A DNA stretch of 64,000 nucleotides from Siphonodentalium dalli (Eukaryota > Mollusca > Scaphopoda > Gadilida > Siphonodentaliidae), in NCBI GenBank assembly GCA_032622095.1, contig CP136065.1:35188732-35252731 (forward strand), written 5' to 3'. The notes below the pieces were generated by a model. That model saw only the letters and a list, made by a program, of their open reading frames with translations. It was not told the origin of the DNA and made no database searches. This document shows, in pieces, positions 41,101-54,357 of the stretch (positions within the stretch are counted from its first letter, which is position 1; every line of letters begins with the position of its first letter). The translations under genes were made by a program, and so were the position numbers.

Positions 41101-44100
41101 CGGGGTAGCATAACTAAATTCACCTTCTGGGGGACAGACGCACTATTTCAAGGCTAGAACAAGTAGTCACGGGCATTTTATAACGACCGTTGCCTTTGAA
41201 ATAATGTTTAATTGTCGATTTATCGCCGACGCTTAAGAGAAACTCGATAACTGTTCAAAAGTGGTGTGAAAGATTTATGTGTGATTATTTAACAATACTG
41301 CAAAATCCCTTGGGAAATCGTGTCTGATCATATTTTTTCTACTAACAGTTGCTTAACTTGCAGCGTCACGGCAAGAGGGAAGTCGCCCCCATCTCGTCCA
41401 CCGGGGTTGGAATTAATAAAGTGACTGAAATTTTGGCGAAAAACACTTTGCCAATACATTCTCTTATATATGGGTGATTCCCCCTTAAACGGACAAATTG
41501 ATGTCTCGTGTACAATTGTTCCATAAAAATATGATTGTGCCACAAACAAGACCTATTGTGGCCTTCCATTTCACTGAGGAGCATGTGGCACAACGTTATG
41601 GTATAACAGTATTGTAATATATCAACACATGCCTTTAGTTACATGATCAAAACAACGAGAAAACACGAAAATCGCACTGTCTCATCGCCTAACTGCGAAA
41701 TTTCATTTTATTCCTATTAAGTTATCTTACCTCTAATTGACAGAGAACGTGCAGTGTTATGTTATTTCTTGGACTGTTTATCTATGAATATCATTTATGA
41801 TGCACGTTTTTCGTGGTTTGATGTAAATATTGACTCTGAAACATCGAAAACCGCCTGTCTCGAGAAATATCCACACCGCGACATTATTTACAATATAGGC
41901 TATCCCGGTTCCATTTTAACTAAGGTCAACAACCTACCATATGCATAAGAAAGTTTTGCCTTTTGACATTTTGTTTTGAAGATTTTGGACAATATAAAGA
42001 ATCGAAACACATGAAAAATGAGACGAAAATAAGTGTACCCTCCAGCGCACCTTAATTAATGTCCACACCGCGATGCTATCAAAGGAACTATAAAATATGT
42101 CGGGAGACTACCAAAATTGCTCAAATAGTACACATGGGGTGAAGAATCGTGAATAAAAACGAATGGACGCCTGACATAAACAGAAAATGAAAAAAAAATG
42201 AAGAAAATATAAAAATTGTCCACACCGCGACATGTCCACACCTCGACGCAGAATAACGTTACAGCCAGCCACAGACACATTTCACGATTAGAATATTTGG
42301 GTGGTTCTGTTGTAAAAGAGTCAACACGATGTACATACACATATAGTTCCTATTGGATGGGGGGGGGGAATGAGTGAGTGAGTGGGGGGGGGGGGTGTGC
42401 TCAGATATAGAAGCAGATGACAATTTGAAAATCAACTGTTTCGGTACATTTCAACAATCGTTCTGCCTGTGGGACGATTTCCGGCTCGTATGGTATAGCA
42501 AAGGCGTCAATGACACATTTTGGGCCATCGGAATATCTCACGGACAATTCAATCTGATTGAGCTCATCGAAAAACCCCTAAATACCAAATTTCAGTTCGA
42601 TATCTTGAAACATGTAAGAGAAATCCATCGACATTGTTTTCTATTCACGGTAAATTCTCTTTGCAATTTGGCGAACCCCTTGAGGAACAGAGTTTGATTG
42701 ACGTATGTTCACGTTGTCTACACCAGAGTTCCTCCGTCGTTTGGCGTCAAACCAAGTGTACGATGGACCAGGGCATGCCCGACTTGATAGGAATCGGCAT
42801 TTATGCGATCAAATTCTGTTTCCTATGATCAGATCTGTACCTTGTATTCGTTGACCTCTTAGAGAGTTTGAACTCTAAGTCTCGCCCACAAAACACACAA
42901 ATTTCCACCATCTATATTCAAATGGCCGTATCCCATAGACGTCTCAACGTGCGGAGCTGCATGTGCGATACGTCGTTTGGACATATACATCGTCGGCTAC
43001 TCCGTGATGTACGTGTTGATAATTCAACTGTTAAAGGGCAAATGGCAAACAAGTGGCAAAAGTTTGGTTGGTTTCCATTAATCATGATATTCGAATTAAA
43101 CACACGTTTTGGAGAAAGAGCGAATTTGACAATGACGTCGCCCTGATTCAACCCAGAAACGTCATTAGCACATGCTGTAATGAACGACCTTGATTGGCCT
43201 TGACCTTGCCCAATAATTTGGCCAAATGTCATTTTCGTGGTCACCAATATATGTGCTACATACTCGCATAAAATTCATCGGCATGTGACATATGTCATTT
43301 TTTCAGAATTTTCTGGACGAATTTGTTCATTTAAGGGAGAATCACCCATATATATGCGAGCATCGCATATAAAAGAGAATACCTTGACCTTGTAAGCCAG
43401 TGCATTCTCTTAAATATGCGAGACTCGCATATTTTAGAGACCACTGGCACAGGATCTTTATTGCTGCACCAGCCATGAATTCAGCCTGTGACGCCATGAC
43501 ACATTCTTGTTAAAGAGCCCACCGTCCAAACTATGATATTTCAGAGTGATTAATTGTTGTGTTTCAACACTTATGGTGTGCATGTTGAGGTACCATTTTC
43601 AAGATTGTCGTGTGCAATCTTGCTCATTAGCACTTTTAGTAGAAAAAATATGATCAGACACGATTTCCCAAGGGATTTTGCAGTATTGTTAAATAATCAC
43701 ACATAAATCTTTCACACCACTTTTGAACAGTTATCGATTCTCTCTTAAGCGTCGGCGATAAGTCGACATTTAAACATTATTTCATTGCACGGTACACCGG
43801 TCGTTATAAAATGGCTCACCCCAATGCCCGTGACCACTTGTTCTAGCCTTGAAATTGTGCGTCTGTCCCCAGATGGTGAATTTAGTGATGCTACCCCCCG
43901 CTTATCGGGCTAGCATCACCAAATTCACCCTCTGGGGACCTCATTCTGCTTGCACCCCAGCAGAATGAGGTTCCCAGATGGTGAATTTGGTAATGCTAGC
44001 CCGCTATGCGGGGTAGCATCACTAAATTCACCCCCCCCGGGACCTCATTCTGCAAATGCCAGACAAAGTGTTGTTTTTTCGACAAAATTTCAGTCACTTT

Positions 44101-45614
44101 ATTAATTCCAACCCCGGTGGACTTCCCTCTTTTGTCGTGACCCTGCAAGTTAAGCAACAAGTACAAGCCTTGAAATAGTGTGTCGGTCATTTGCAGAATG
44201 AGGTTCCCAGGGGGTGAATTTAGTTATGCATAGCGGGCTAGCATCACCAAATTCACACTCTGTGAACCTCATTCTGCTGAGGTGTAAGCAGAATGAGGTC
44301 CCCAGAGGGTGAATTTGGTGTTGCTAGCCCGCAATGCGGGGTAGCATAACTAAATTCACCTTCTGGGGGACAGACGCACTATTTCAAGGCTAGAACAAGT
44401 AGTCACGGGCATTTTATAACGACCGTTGCCTTTGAAATAATGTTTAATTGTCGATTTATCGCCGACGCTTAAGAGAAACTCGATAACTGTTCAAAAGTGG
44501 TGTGAAAGATTTATGTGTGATTATTTAACAATACTGCAAAATCCCTTGGGAAATCGTGTCTGATCATATTTTTTCTACTAACAGTTGCTTAACTTGCAGC
44601 GTCACGGCAAGAGGGAAGTCGCCCCCATCTCGTCCACCGGGGTTGGAATTAATAAAGTGACTGAAATTTTGGCGAAAAACACTTTGCCAATACATTCTCT
44701 TATATATGGGTGATTCCCCCTTAAACGGACAAATTGATGTCTCGTGTACAATTGTTCCATAAAAATATGATTGTGCCACAAACAAGACCTATTGTGGCCT
44801 TCCATTTCACTGAGGAGCATGTGGCACAACGTTATGGTATAACAGTATTGTAATATATCAACACATGCCTTTAGTTACATGATCAAAACAACGAGAAAAC
44901 ACGAAAATCGCACTGTCTCATCGCCTAACTGCGAAATTTCATTTTATTCCTATTAAGTTATCTTACCTCTAATTGACAGAGAACGTGCAGTGTTATGTTA
45001 TTTCTTGGACTGTTTATCTATGAATATCATTTATGATGCACGTTTTTCGTGGTTTGATGTAAATATTGACTCTGAAACATCGAAAACCGCCTGTCTCGAG
45101 AAATATCCACACCGCGACATTATTTACAATATAGGCTATCCCGGTTCCATTTTAACTAAGGTCAACAACCTACCATATGCATAAGAAAGTTTTGCCTTTT
45201 GACATTTTGTTTTGAAGATTTTGGACAATATAAAGAATCGAAACACATGAAAAATGAGACGAAAATAAGTGTACCCTCCAGCGCACCTTAATTAATGTCC
45301 ACACCGCGATGCTATCAAAGGAACTATAAAATATGTCGGGAGACTACCAAAATTGCTCAAATAGTACACATGGGGTGAAGAATCGTGAATAAAAACGAAT
45401 GGACGCCTGACATAAACAGAAAATGAAAAAAAAATGAAGAAAATATAAAAATTGTCCACACCGCGACATGTCCACACCTCGACGCAGAATAACGTTACAG
45501 CCAGCCACAGACACATTTCACGATTAGAATATTTGGGTGGTTCTGTTGTAAAAGAGTCAACACGATGTACATACACATATAGTTCCTATTGGATGGGGGG
45601 GAATGAGTGAGTGA

Positions 45615-46058
45615 GTGGGGGGGGTGTGCTCAGATATAGAAGCAGATGACAATTTGAAAATCAACTGTTTCGGTACATTTCAACAATCGTTCTGCCTGTG
45701 GGACGATTTCCGGCTCGTATGGTATAGCAAAGGCGTCAATGACACATTTTGGGCCATCGGAATATCTCACGGACAATTCAATCTGATTGAGCTCATCGAA
45801 AAAACCCCTAAATACCAAATTTCAGTTCGATATCTTGAAACATGTAAGAGAAATCCATCGACATTGTTTTCTATTCACGGTAAATTCTCTTTGCAATTTG
45901 GCGAACCCCTTGAGGAACAGAGTTTGATTGACGTATGTTCACGTTGTCTACACCAGAGTTCCTCCGTCGTTTGGCGTCAAACCAAGTGTACGATGGACCA
46001 GGGCATGCCCGACTTGATAGGAATCGGCATTTATGCGATCAAATTCTGTTTCCTATGA
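45615..46058 (+). pseudogene. Copy 15 version of the possible exon, frame unbroken
   Basis: The third copy with the six-A allele and an open frame of 147 codons. Its sister copy 16, which shares at least five private variants with it, has the five-A allele. The homopolymer has therefore changed since those two copies separated. Copy 5 also has six A but carries a second frameshift, five C instead of four before TTGAGG (about 13559). Confidence 0.25.
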
Positions 46059-49000
46059 TCAGATCTGTACCTTGTATTCGTTGACCTCTTAGAGAGTTTG
46101 AACTCTAAGTCTCGCCCACAAAACACACAAATTTCCACCATCTATATTCAAATGGCCGTATCCCATAGACGTCTCAACGTGCGGAGCTGCATGTGCGATA
46201 TGTCGTTTGGACATATACATCGTCGGCTACTCCGTGATGTACGTGTTGATAATTCAACTGTTAAGGGGCAAATGGCAAACAAGTGGCAAAAGTTTGGTTG
46301 GTTTCCATTAATCATGATATTCGAATTAAACACACGTTTTGGAGAAAGAGCGAATTTGACAATGACGTCGCCCTGATTCAACCCAGAAACGTCATTAGCA
46401 CATGCCGTAATGAACGACCTTGATTGGCCTTGACCTTGCCCAATAATTTGGCCAAATGTCATTTTCGTGGTCACCAATATCTGTGCTACATACTCGCATA
46501 AAATTCATCGGCATGTGACATATGTCATTTTTTCAGAATTTTCTGGACGAATTTGTTCATTTAAGGGAGAATCACCCATATATATGCGAGCATCGCATAT
46601 AAAAGAGAATACCTTGACCTTGTAAGCCAGTGCATTCTCTTAAATATGCGAGACTCGCATATTTTAGAAACAACTGGCACAGGATCTTTATTGCTGCACC
46701 AGCCATGAATTCAGCCTGTGACGCCATGACACATTCTTGTTAAAGAGCCCACCGTCCAAACTATGATATTTCAGAGTGATTAATTGTTGTGTTTCAACAC
46801 TTATGGTGTGCATGTTGAGGTACCATTTTCAAGATTGTCGTGTGCAATCTTGCTCATTAGCACTTTTAGTAGAAAAAATATGATCAGACACGATTTCCCA
46901 AGGGATTTTGCAGTATTGTTAAATAATCACACATAAATCTTTCACACCACTTTTGAACAGTTATCGATTCTCTCTTAAGCGTCGGCGATAAGTCGACATT
47001 TAAACATTATTTCATTGCACGGTACACCGGTCGTTATAAAATGGCTCACCCCAATGCCCGTGACCACTTGTTCTAGCCTTGAAATTGTGCGTCTGTCCCC
47101 AGATGGTGAATTTAGTGATGCTACCCCGCTTATCGGGCTAGCATCACCAAATTCACCCTCTGGGGACCTCATTCTGCTTGCACCCCAGCAGAATGAGGTT
47201 CCCAGATGGTGAATTTGGTGATGCTAGCCCGCTATGCGGGGTAGCATCACTAAATTCACCCCCCCCCGGGACCTCATTCTGCAAATGCCAGACAAAGTGT
47301 TGTTTTTTCGACAAAATTTCAGTCACTTTATTAATTCCAACCCCGGTGGACTTCCCTCTTTTGTCGTGACCCTGCAAATTAAGCAACAAGTACAAGCCTT
47401 GAAATAGTGTGTCGGTCATTTGCAGAATGAGGTTCCCAGGGGTGAATTTAGTTATGCATAGCGGGCTAGCATCACCAAATTCACACTCTGTGAACCTCAT
47501 TCTGCTGAGGTGTAAGCAGAATGAGGTCCCCAGAGGGTGAATTTGGTGTTGCTAGCCCGCAATGCGGGGTAGCATAACTAAATTCACCTTCTGGGGGACA
47601 GACGCACTATTTCAAGGCTAGAACAAGTAGTCACGGGCATTTTATAACGACCGTTGCCTTTGAAATAATGTTTAATTGTCGATTTATCGCCGACGCTTAA
47701 GAGAAACTCGATAACTGTTCAAAAGTGGTGTGAAAGATTTATGTGTGATTATTTAACAATACTGCAAAATCCCTTGGGAAATCGTGTCTGATCATATTTT
47801 TTCTACTAACAGTTGCTTAACTTGCAGCGTCACGGCAAGAGGGAAGTCGCCCCCATCTCGTCCACCGGGGTTGGAATTAATAAAGTGACTGAAATTTTGG
47901 CGAAAAACACTTTGCCAATACATTCTCTTATATATGGGTGATTCCCCCTTAAACGGACAAATTGATGTCTCGTGTACAATTGTTCCATAAAAATATGATT
48001 GTGCCACAAACAAGACCTATTGTGGCCTTCCATTTCACTGAGGAGCATGTGGCACAACGTTATGGTATAACAGTATTGTAATATATCAACACATGCCTTT
48101 AGTTACATGATCAAAACAACGAGAAAACACGAAAATCGCACTGTCTCATCGCCTAACTGCGAAATTTCATTTTATTCCTATTAAGTTATCTTACCTCTAA
48201 TTGACAGAGAACGTGCAGTGTTATGTTATTTCTTGGACTGTTTATCTATGAATATCATTTATGATGCACGTTTTTCGTGGTTTGATGTAAATATTGACTC
48301 TGAAACATCGAAAACCGCCTGTCTCGAGAAATATCCACACCGCGACATTATTTACAATATAGGCTATCCCGGTTCCATTTTAACTAAGGTCAACAACCTA
48401 CCATATGCATAAGAAAGTTTTGCCTTTTGACATTTTGTTTTGAAGATTTTGGACAATATAAAGAATCGAAACACATGAAAAATGAGACGAAAATAAGTGT
48501 ACCCTCCAGCGCACCTTAATTAATGTCCACACCGCGATGCTATCAAAGGAACTATAAAATATGTCGGGAGACTACCAAAATTGCTCAAATAGTACACATG
48601 GGGTGAAGAATCGTGAATAAAAACGAATGGACGCCTGACATAAACAGAAAATGAAAAAAAAATGAAGAAAATATAAAAATTGTCCACACCGCGACATGTC
48701 CACACCTCGACGCAGAATAACGTTACAGCCAGCCACAGACACATTTCACGATTAGAATATTTGGGTGGTTCTGTTGTAAAAGAGTCAACACGATGTACAT
48801 ACACATATAGTTCCTATTGGATGGGGGGGGGAATGAGTGAGTGAGTGGGGGGGGTGTGCTCAGATATAGAAGCAGATGACAATTTGAAAATCAACTGTTT
48901 CGGTACATTTCAACAATCGTTCTGCCTGTGGGACGATTTCCGGCTCGTATGGTATAGCAAAGGCGTCAATGACACATTTTGGGCCATCGGAATATCTCAC

Positions 49001-51729
49001 GGACAATTCAATCTGATTGAGCTCATCGAAAAACCCCTAAATACCAAATTTCAGTTCGATATCTTGAAACATGTAAGAGAAATCCATCGACATTGTTTTC
49101 TATTCACGGTAAATTCTCTTTGCAATTTGGCGAACCCCTTGAGGAACAGAGTTTGATTGACGTATGTTCACGTTGTCTACACCAGAGTTCCTCCGTCGTT
49201 TGGCGTCAAACCAAGTGTACGATGGACCAGGGCATGCCCGACTTGATAGGAATCGGCATTTATGCGATCAAATTCTGTTTCCTATGATCAGATCTGTACC
49301 TTGTATTCGTTGACCTCTTAGAGAGTTTGAACTCTAAGTCTCGCCCACAAAACACACAAATTTCCACCATCTATATTCAAATGGCCGTATCCCATAGACG
49401 TCTCAACGTGCGGAGCTGCATGTGCGATATGTCGTTTGGACATATACATCGTCGGCTACTCCGTGATGTACGTGTTGATAATTCAACTGTTAAGGGGCAA
49501 ATGGCAAACAAGTGGCAAAAGTTTGGTTGGTTTCCATTAATCATGATATTCGAATTAAACACACGTTTTGGAGAAAGAGCGAATTTGACAATGACGTCGC
49601 CCTGATTCAACCCAGAAACGTCATTAGCACATGCCGTAATGAACGACCTTGATTGGCCTTGACCTTGCCCAATAATTTGGCCAAATGTCATTTTCGTGGT
49701 CACCAATATCTGTGCTACATACTCGCATAAAATTCATCGGCATGTGACATATGTCATTTTTTCAGAATTTTCTGGACGAATTTGTTCATTTAAGGGAGAA
49801 TCACCCATATATATGCGAGCATCGCATATAAAAGAGAATACCTTGACCTTGTAAGCCAGTGCATTCTCTTAAATATGCGAGACTCGCATATTTTAGAAAC
49901 AACTGGCACAGGATCTTTATTGCTGCACCAGCCATGAATTCAGCCTGTGACGCCATGACACATTCTTGTTAAAGAGCCCACCGTCCAAACTATGATATTT
50001 CAGAGTGATTAATTGTTGTGTTTCAACACTTATGGTGTGCATGTTGAGGTACCATTTTCAAGATTGTCGTGTGCAATCTTGCTCATTAGCACTTTTAGTA
50101 GAAAAAATATGATCAGACACGATTTCCCAAGGGATTTTGCAGTATTGTTAAATAATCACACATAAATCTTTCACACCACTTTTGAACAGTTATCGATTCT
50201 CTCTTAAGCGTCGGCGATAAGTCGACATTTAAACATTATTTCATTGCACGGTACACCGGTCGTTATAAAATGGCTCACCCCAATGCCCGTGACCACTTGT
50301 TCTAGCCTTGAAATTGTGCGTCTGTCCCCAGATGGTGAATTTAGTGATGCTACCCCGCTTATCGGGCTAGCATCACCAAATTCACCCTCTGGGGACCTCA
50401 TTCTGCTTGCACCCCAGCAGAATGAGGTTCCCAGATGGTGAATTTGGTGATGCTAGCCCGCTATGCGGGGTAGCATCACTAAATTCACCCCCCCCCCGGG
50501 ACCTCATTCTGCAAATGCCAGACAAAGTGTTGTTTTTTCGACAAAATTTCAGTCACTTTATTAATTCCAACCCCGGTGGACTTCCCTCTTTTGTCGTGAC
50601 CCTGCAAATTAAGCAACAAGTACAAGCCTTGAAATAGTGTGTCGGTCATTTGCAGAATGAGGTTCCCAGGGGTGAATTTAGTTATGCATAGCGGGCTAGC
50701 ATCACCAAATTCACACTCTGTGAACCTCATTCTGCTGAGGTGTAAGCAGAATGAGGTCCCCAGAGGGTGAATTTGGTGTTGCTAGCCCGCAATGCGGGGT
50801 AGCATAACTAAATTCACCTTCTGGGGGACAGACGCACTATTTCAAGGCTAGAACAAGTAGTCACGGGCATTTTATAACGACCGTTGCCTTTGAAATAATG
50901 TTTAATTGTCGATTTATCGCCGACGCTTAAGAGAAACTCGATAACTGTTCAAAAGTGGTGTGAAAGATTTATGTGTGATTATTTAACAATACTGCAAAAT
51001 CCCTTGGGAAATCGTGTCTGATTATATTTTTTCTACTAACAGTTGCTTAACTTGCAGCGTCACGGCAAGAGGGAAGTCGCCCCCATCTCGTCCACCGGGG
51101 TTGGAATTAATAAAGTGACTGAAATTTTGGCGAAAAACACTTTGCCAATACATTCTCTTATATATGGGTGATTCCCCCTTAAACGGACAAATTGATGTCT
51201 CGTGTACAATTGTTCCATAAAAATATGATTGTGCCACAAACAAGACCTATTGTGGCCTTCCATTTCACTGAGGAGCATGTGGCACAACGTTATGGTATAA
51301 CAGTATTGTAATATATCAACACATGCCTTTAGTTACATGATCAAAACAACGAGAAAACACGAAAATCGCACTGTCTCATCGCCTAACTGCGAAATTTCAT
51401 TTTATTCCTATTAAGTTATCTTACCTCTAATTGACAGAGAACGTGCAGTGTTATTTTATTTCTTGGACTGTTTATCTATGAATATCATTTATGATGCACG
51501 TTTTTCGTGGTTTGATGTAAATATTGACTCTGAAACATCGAAAACCGCCTGTCTCGAGAAATATCCACACCGCGACATTATTTACAATATAGGCTATCCC
51601 GGTTCCATTTTAACTAAGGTCAACAACCTACCATATGCATAAGAAAGTTTTGCCTTTTGACATTTTGTTTTGAAGATTTTGGACAATATAAAGAATCGAA
51701 ACACATGAAAAATGAGACGAAAATAAGTG

Positions 51730-53428
51730 TACCCTCCAGCGCACCTTAATTAATGTCCACACCGCGATGCTATCAAAGGAACTATAAAATATGTCGGGAG
51801 ACTACCAAAATTGCTCAAATAGTACACATGGGGTGAAGAATCGTGAATAAAAACGAATGGACGCCTGACATAAACAGAAAATGAAAAAAAAATGAAGAAA
51901 ATATAAAAATTGTCCACACCGCGACATGTCCACACCTCGACGCAGAATAACGTTACAGCCAGCCACAGACACATTTCACGATTAGAATATTTGGGTGGTT
52001 CTGTTGTAAAAGAGTCAACACGATGTACATACACATATAGTTCCTATTGGATGGGGGGGGGAATGAGTGAGTGAGTGGGGGGGGGGTGTGCTCAGATATA
52101 GAAGCAGATGACAATTTGAAAATCAACTGTTTCGGTACATTTCAACAATCGTCTGCCTGTGGGACGATTTCCGGCTCGTATGGTATAGCAAAGGCGTCAA
52201 TGACACATTTTGGGCCATCGGAATATCTCACGGACAATTCAATCTGATTGAGCTCATCGAAAAACCCCTAAATACCAAATTTCAGTTCGATATCTTGAAA
52301 CATGTAAGAGAAATCCATCGACATTGTTTTCTATTCACGGTAAATTCTCTTTGCAATTTGGCGAACCCCTTGAGGAACAGAGTTTGATTGACGTATGTTC
52401 ACGTTGTCTACACCAGAGTTCCTCCGTCGTTTGGCGTCAAACCAAGTGTACGATGGACCAGGGCATGCCCGACTTGATAGGAATCGGCATTTATGCGATC
52501 AAATTCTGTTTCCTATGATCAGATCTGTACCTTGTATTCGTTGACCTCTTAGAGAGTTTGAACTCTAAGTCTCGCCCACAAAACACATAAATTTCCACCA
52601 TCTATATTCAAATGGCCGTATCCCATAGACGTCTCAACGTGCGGAGCTGCATGTGCGATACGTCGTTTGGACATATACATCGTCGGCTACTCCGTGATGT
52701 ACGTGTTGATAATTCAACTGTTAAAGGGCAAATGGCAAACAAGTGGCAAAAGTTTGGTTGGTTTCCATTAATCATGATATTCGAATTAAACACACGTTTT
52801 GGAGAAAGAGCGAATTTGACAATGACGTCGCCCTGATTCAACCCAGAAACGTCATTAGCACATGCTGTAATGAACGACCTTGATTGGCCTTGACCTTGCC
52901 CAATAATTTGGCCAAATGTCATTTTCGTGGTCACCAATATCTGTGCTACATACTCGCATAAAATTCATCGGCATGTGACATATGTCATTTTTTCAGAATT
53001 TTCTGGACGAATTTGTTCATTTAAGGGAGAATCACCCATATATATGCGAGCATCGCATATAAAAGAGAATACCTTGACCTTGTAAGCCAGTGCATTCTCT
53101 TAAATATGCGAGACTCGCATATTTTAGAGACCGCTGGCACAGGATCTTTATTGCTGCACCAGCCATGAATTCAGCCTGTGACGCCATGACACATTCTTGT
53201 TAAAGAGCCCACCGTCCAAACTATGATATTTCAGAGTGATTAATTGTTGTGTTTCAACACTTATGGTGTGCATGTTGAGGTACCATTTTCAAGATTGTCG
53301 TGTGCAATCTTGCTCATTAGCACTTTTAGTAGAAAAAATATGATCAGACACGATTTCCCAAGGGATTTTGCAGTATTGTTAAATAATCACACATAAATCT
53401 TTCACACCACTTTTGAACAGTTATCGAT
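51730..53428. repeat. Truncated 17th monomer at the array edge
   Basis: The monomer runs normally for about 1.7 kb and breaks off after TTATCGAT, in the left arm of the fold-back element. It has private changes: loss of one T in CAATCGTCTGCC (about 52149-52152), CACATAAATTTCC in place of CACACAAATTTCC, and GACCGCTGGC. Edge copies of tandem arrays are typically more diverged, as seen here. Confidence 0.95.
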
Positions 53429-53436
53429 AGTAGTAA

Positions 53437-53712
53437 TGGGGGGGCACTATGGCCCAGTACCCCCCAGTGGGGGGCACTATGGCCCAGTACCCCCCAGTGG
53501 GGGGCACTATGGCCCAGTATCGAATACTGGACCATAGATCGTCCAGTATTCGATACTGGGCCATAGTGCCCCCCAGTGGGGGGCACTATGGCCCAGTATC
53601 GAAAACTGGACGATCTATGGTCCAGTATTCGATACTGGGCCATAGTGCCCCCACTGGGGGGTACTGGGCCATAGTGCCCCCCACTGATGGGTACTGGGCC
53701 ATAGTTCCCCCC
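53437..53712. repeat. 276-bp palindrome of eight 17-bp motifs at the array/element junction
   Basis: The motif GGCACTATGGCCCAGTA occurs at 53443, 53473, 53503 and 53582. Its complement TACTGGGCCATAGTGCC occurs at 53554, 53633 and 53662, with a degenerate copy at 53692. The order (+ + + - + - - -) is its own reverse complement around 53575, so the block folds into one large hairpin or cruciform with two inner palindromes, such as ATCGAATACTGGA paired with TCCAGTATTCGAT (53519-53554). GGGGGG and CCCCCC runs separate the motifs. Candidates are an element terminus, a replication origin or a fold-back insertion. Open frames here are low-complexity by-products of the repeats. Confidence 0.9.
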
Positions 53713-53857
53713 TGAGGATAGATATTCCTGTCATTGATGTGATATTTCTGATCGGAAAAAATGAAAATGGACTTAGAATTATTTTTTTTCAAAAGGAAAA
53801 TCTCACTTTGGAAAATATCAATTAGCAATCAAGAGTTTTTCTTTTCGAATATTTGGT
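53713..53857. other. Short AT-rich spacer, no gene seen
   Basis: This spacer lies between the palindrome and the first stem-loop. Its right part (AAGAGTTTTTCTTTTCGAA) is similar to 55690-55712 next to the other leftward stem-loop. Read on the minus strand it gives the purine-rich GAAAAGAAAAACTC, a possible histone downstream element. Confidence 0.5.
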
Positions 53858-53873
53858 GGCCCTGAAAAGGGCC
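53858..53873 (-). terminator. Histone-type mRNA 3' stem-loop of the OTU-like gene
   Basis: On the minus strand it reads GGCCCTTTTCAGGGCC followed by ACCA: a six-base-pair stem and a TTTC loop. This fits the metazoan replication-dependent histone consensus (GGYYYT-loop-ARRRCC followed by an ACCCA-like sequence). It starts about 20 nt after the stop codon, a spacing typical of histone genes. A purine-rich stretch follows, as expected for U7 snRNA pairing, though this is not tested. Confidence 0.8.
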
Positions 53874-53892
53874 GTTTTATTTTTGTTATAGT

Positions 53893-54357
53893 TTAGAATC
53901 CGCCACATTGAACTTCTTTGTTCGCCAAAACTTCAATTGATTTTTCTCCTCGCCTCATCCATATTTCGCATTCACAATAATGCTCGTGGCAAACGTGTGG
54001 GATCCACACTAGAGTTATTGATGACTTGAATCTTGGTGTTGATTTGTAGCCGCCTTTGGTAGCATCAAACATGACGATAGGTCGCTGTATAACAGTCGCC
54101 GCTAATTCAACCATCAATCTTGATTCAGCCAAAAGTGGTGTGCGCCGTAAATCTTGTGCCGACGCACCAAGTTCGTCACTCTCTGCGTAGTACAGGTCAA
54201 CTGCCGCATCTCTCAGAATCATCCATCCATCGGTCGTCCCGTAAACCCCGAGGCTGAGTGCCCTCCAAAACAGCGATATTTCTTCACCGTACACTGCTTT
54301 ACAGTATACCCCACCGGCCATTATCTCGTCAAGATCTGTTATGTTTACAGCAGTCAT
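53893..54357 (-). CDS. OTU-like protein with Ser at the nucleophile position (154 aa)
   Basis: The start chosen is the ATG at 54357, about 40 nt downstream of a TATA-like GATATATGTTC; an upstream in-frame ATG at 54432 lies before the TATA. The sibling gene at 55776-55964 starts at the matching ATTCAAAGATG. Residues 28-40 (SLFWRALSLGVYG), 84-99 (ELAATVIQRPIVMFDA) and the late HEHY (124-127) follow the order of OTU cysteine proteases, which remove ubiquitin. In that family the first block has Cys before LF; here it is Ser28, with an inserted Trp31. The likely His is H126. The protein is therefore either a catalytically dead OTU fold, for example a ubiquitin binder, or uses Ser. Similarity is weak and judged by eye. 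It is divergently paired with 54981-55469. Confidence 0.6.
   Translation of the reverse strand: MTAVNITDLDEIMAGGVYCKAVYGEEISLFWRALSLGVYGTTDGWMILRDAAVDLYYAESDELGASAQDLRRTPLLAESRLMVELAATVIQRPIVMFDATKGGYKSTPRFKSSITLVWIPHVCHEHYCECEIWMRRGEKSIEVLANKEVQCGGF

Larger units (their letters stand above)
1..53428. repeat. Tandem array of a 3.23 kb monomer, 16 full copies plus one truncated copy
   Basis: The same 3.23 kb sequence recurs head to tail throughout. Copy starts are 1, 3232, 6463, 9691, 12923, 16159, 19391, 22624, 25856, 29095, 32336, 35567, 38798, 42036, 45272, 48500 and 51730. Monomer lengths run from 3228 to 3241 bp, and most of the difference comes from G, C and A runs. The left end lies outside the window. 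No copy contains an ATG-initiated frame longer than about 109 codons, and the repeated frames are as conserved as the DNA between them, so I see no coding selection. The monomer looks like a very long satellite or an amplified element; rolling-circle amplification or unequal exchange would both give this pattern. Exact phase is arbitrary because no unit boundary is marked by a target-site duplication. Confidence 0.98.

Noticed and set aside
53344-53828. Frames of 80-99 codons rich in MAQY, GHSAPHWG and YWAIVPP
   Set aside because: They are translations of the 17-bp motif palindrome, appear on both strands, and extend into the satellite; no coding character.
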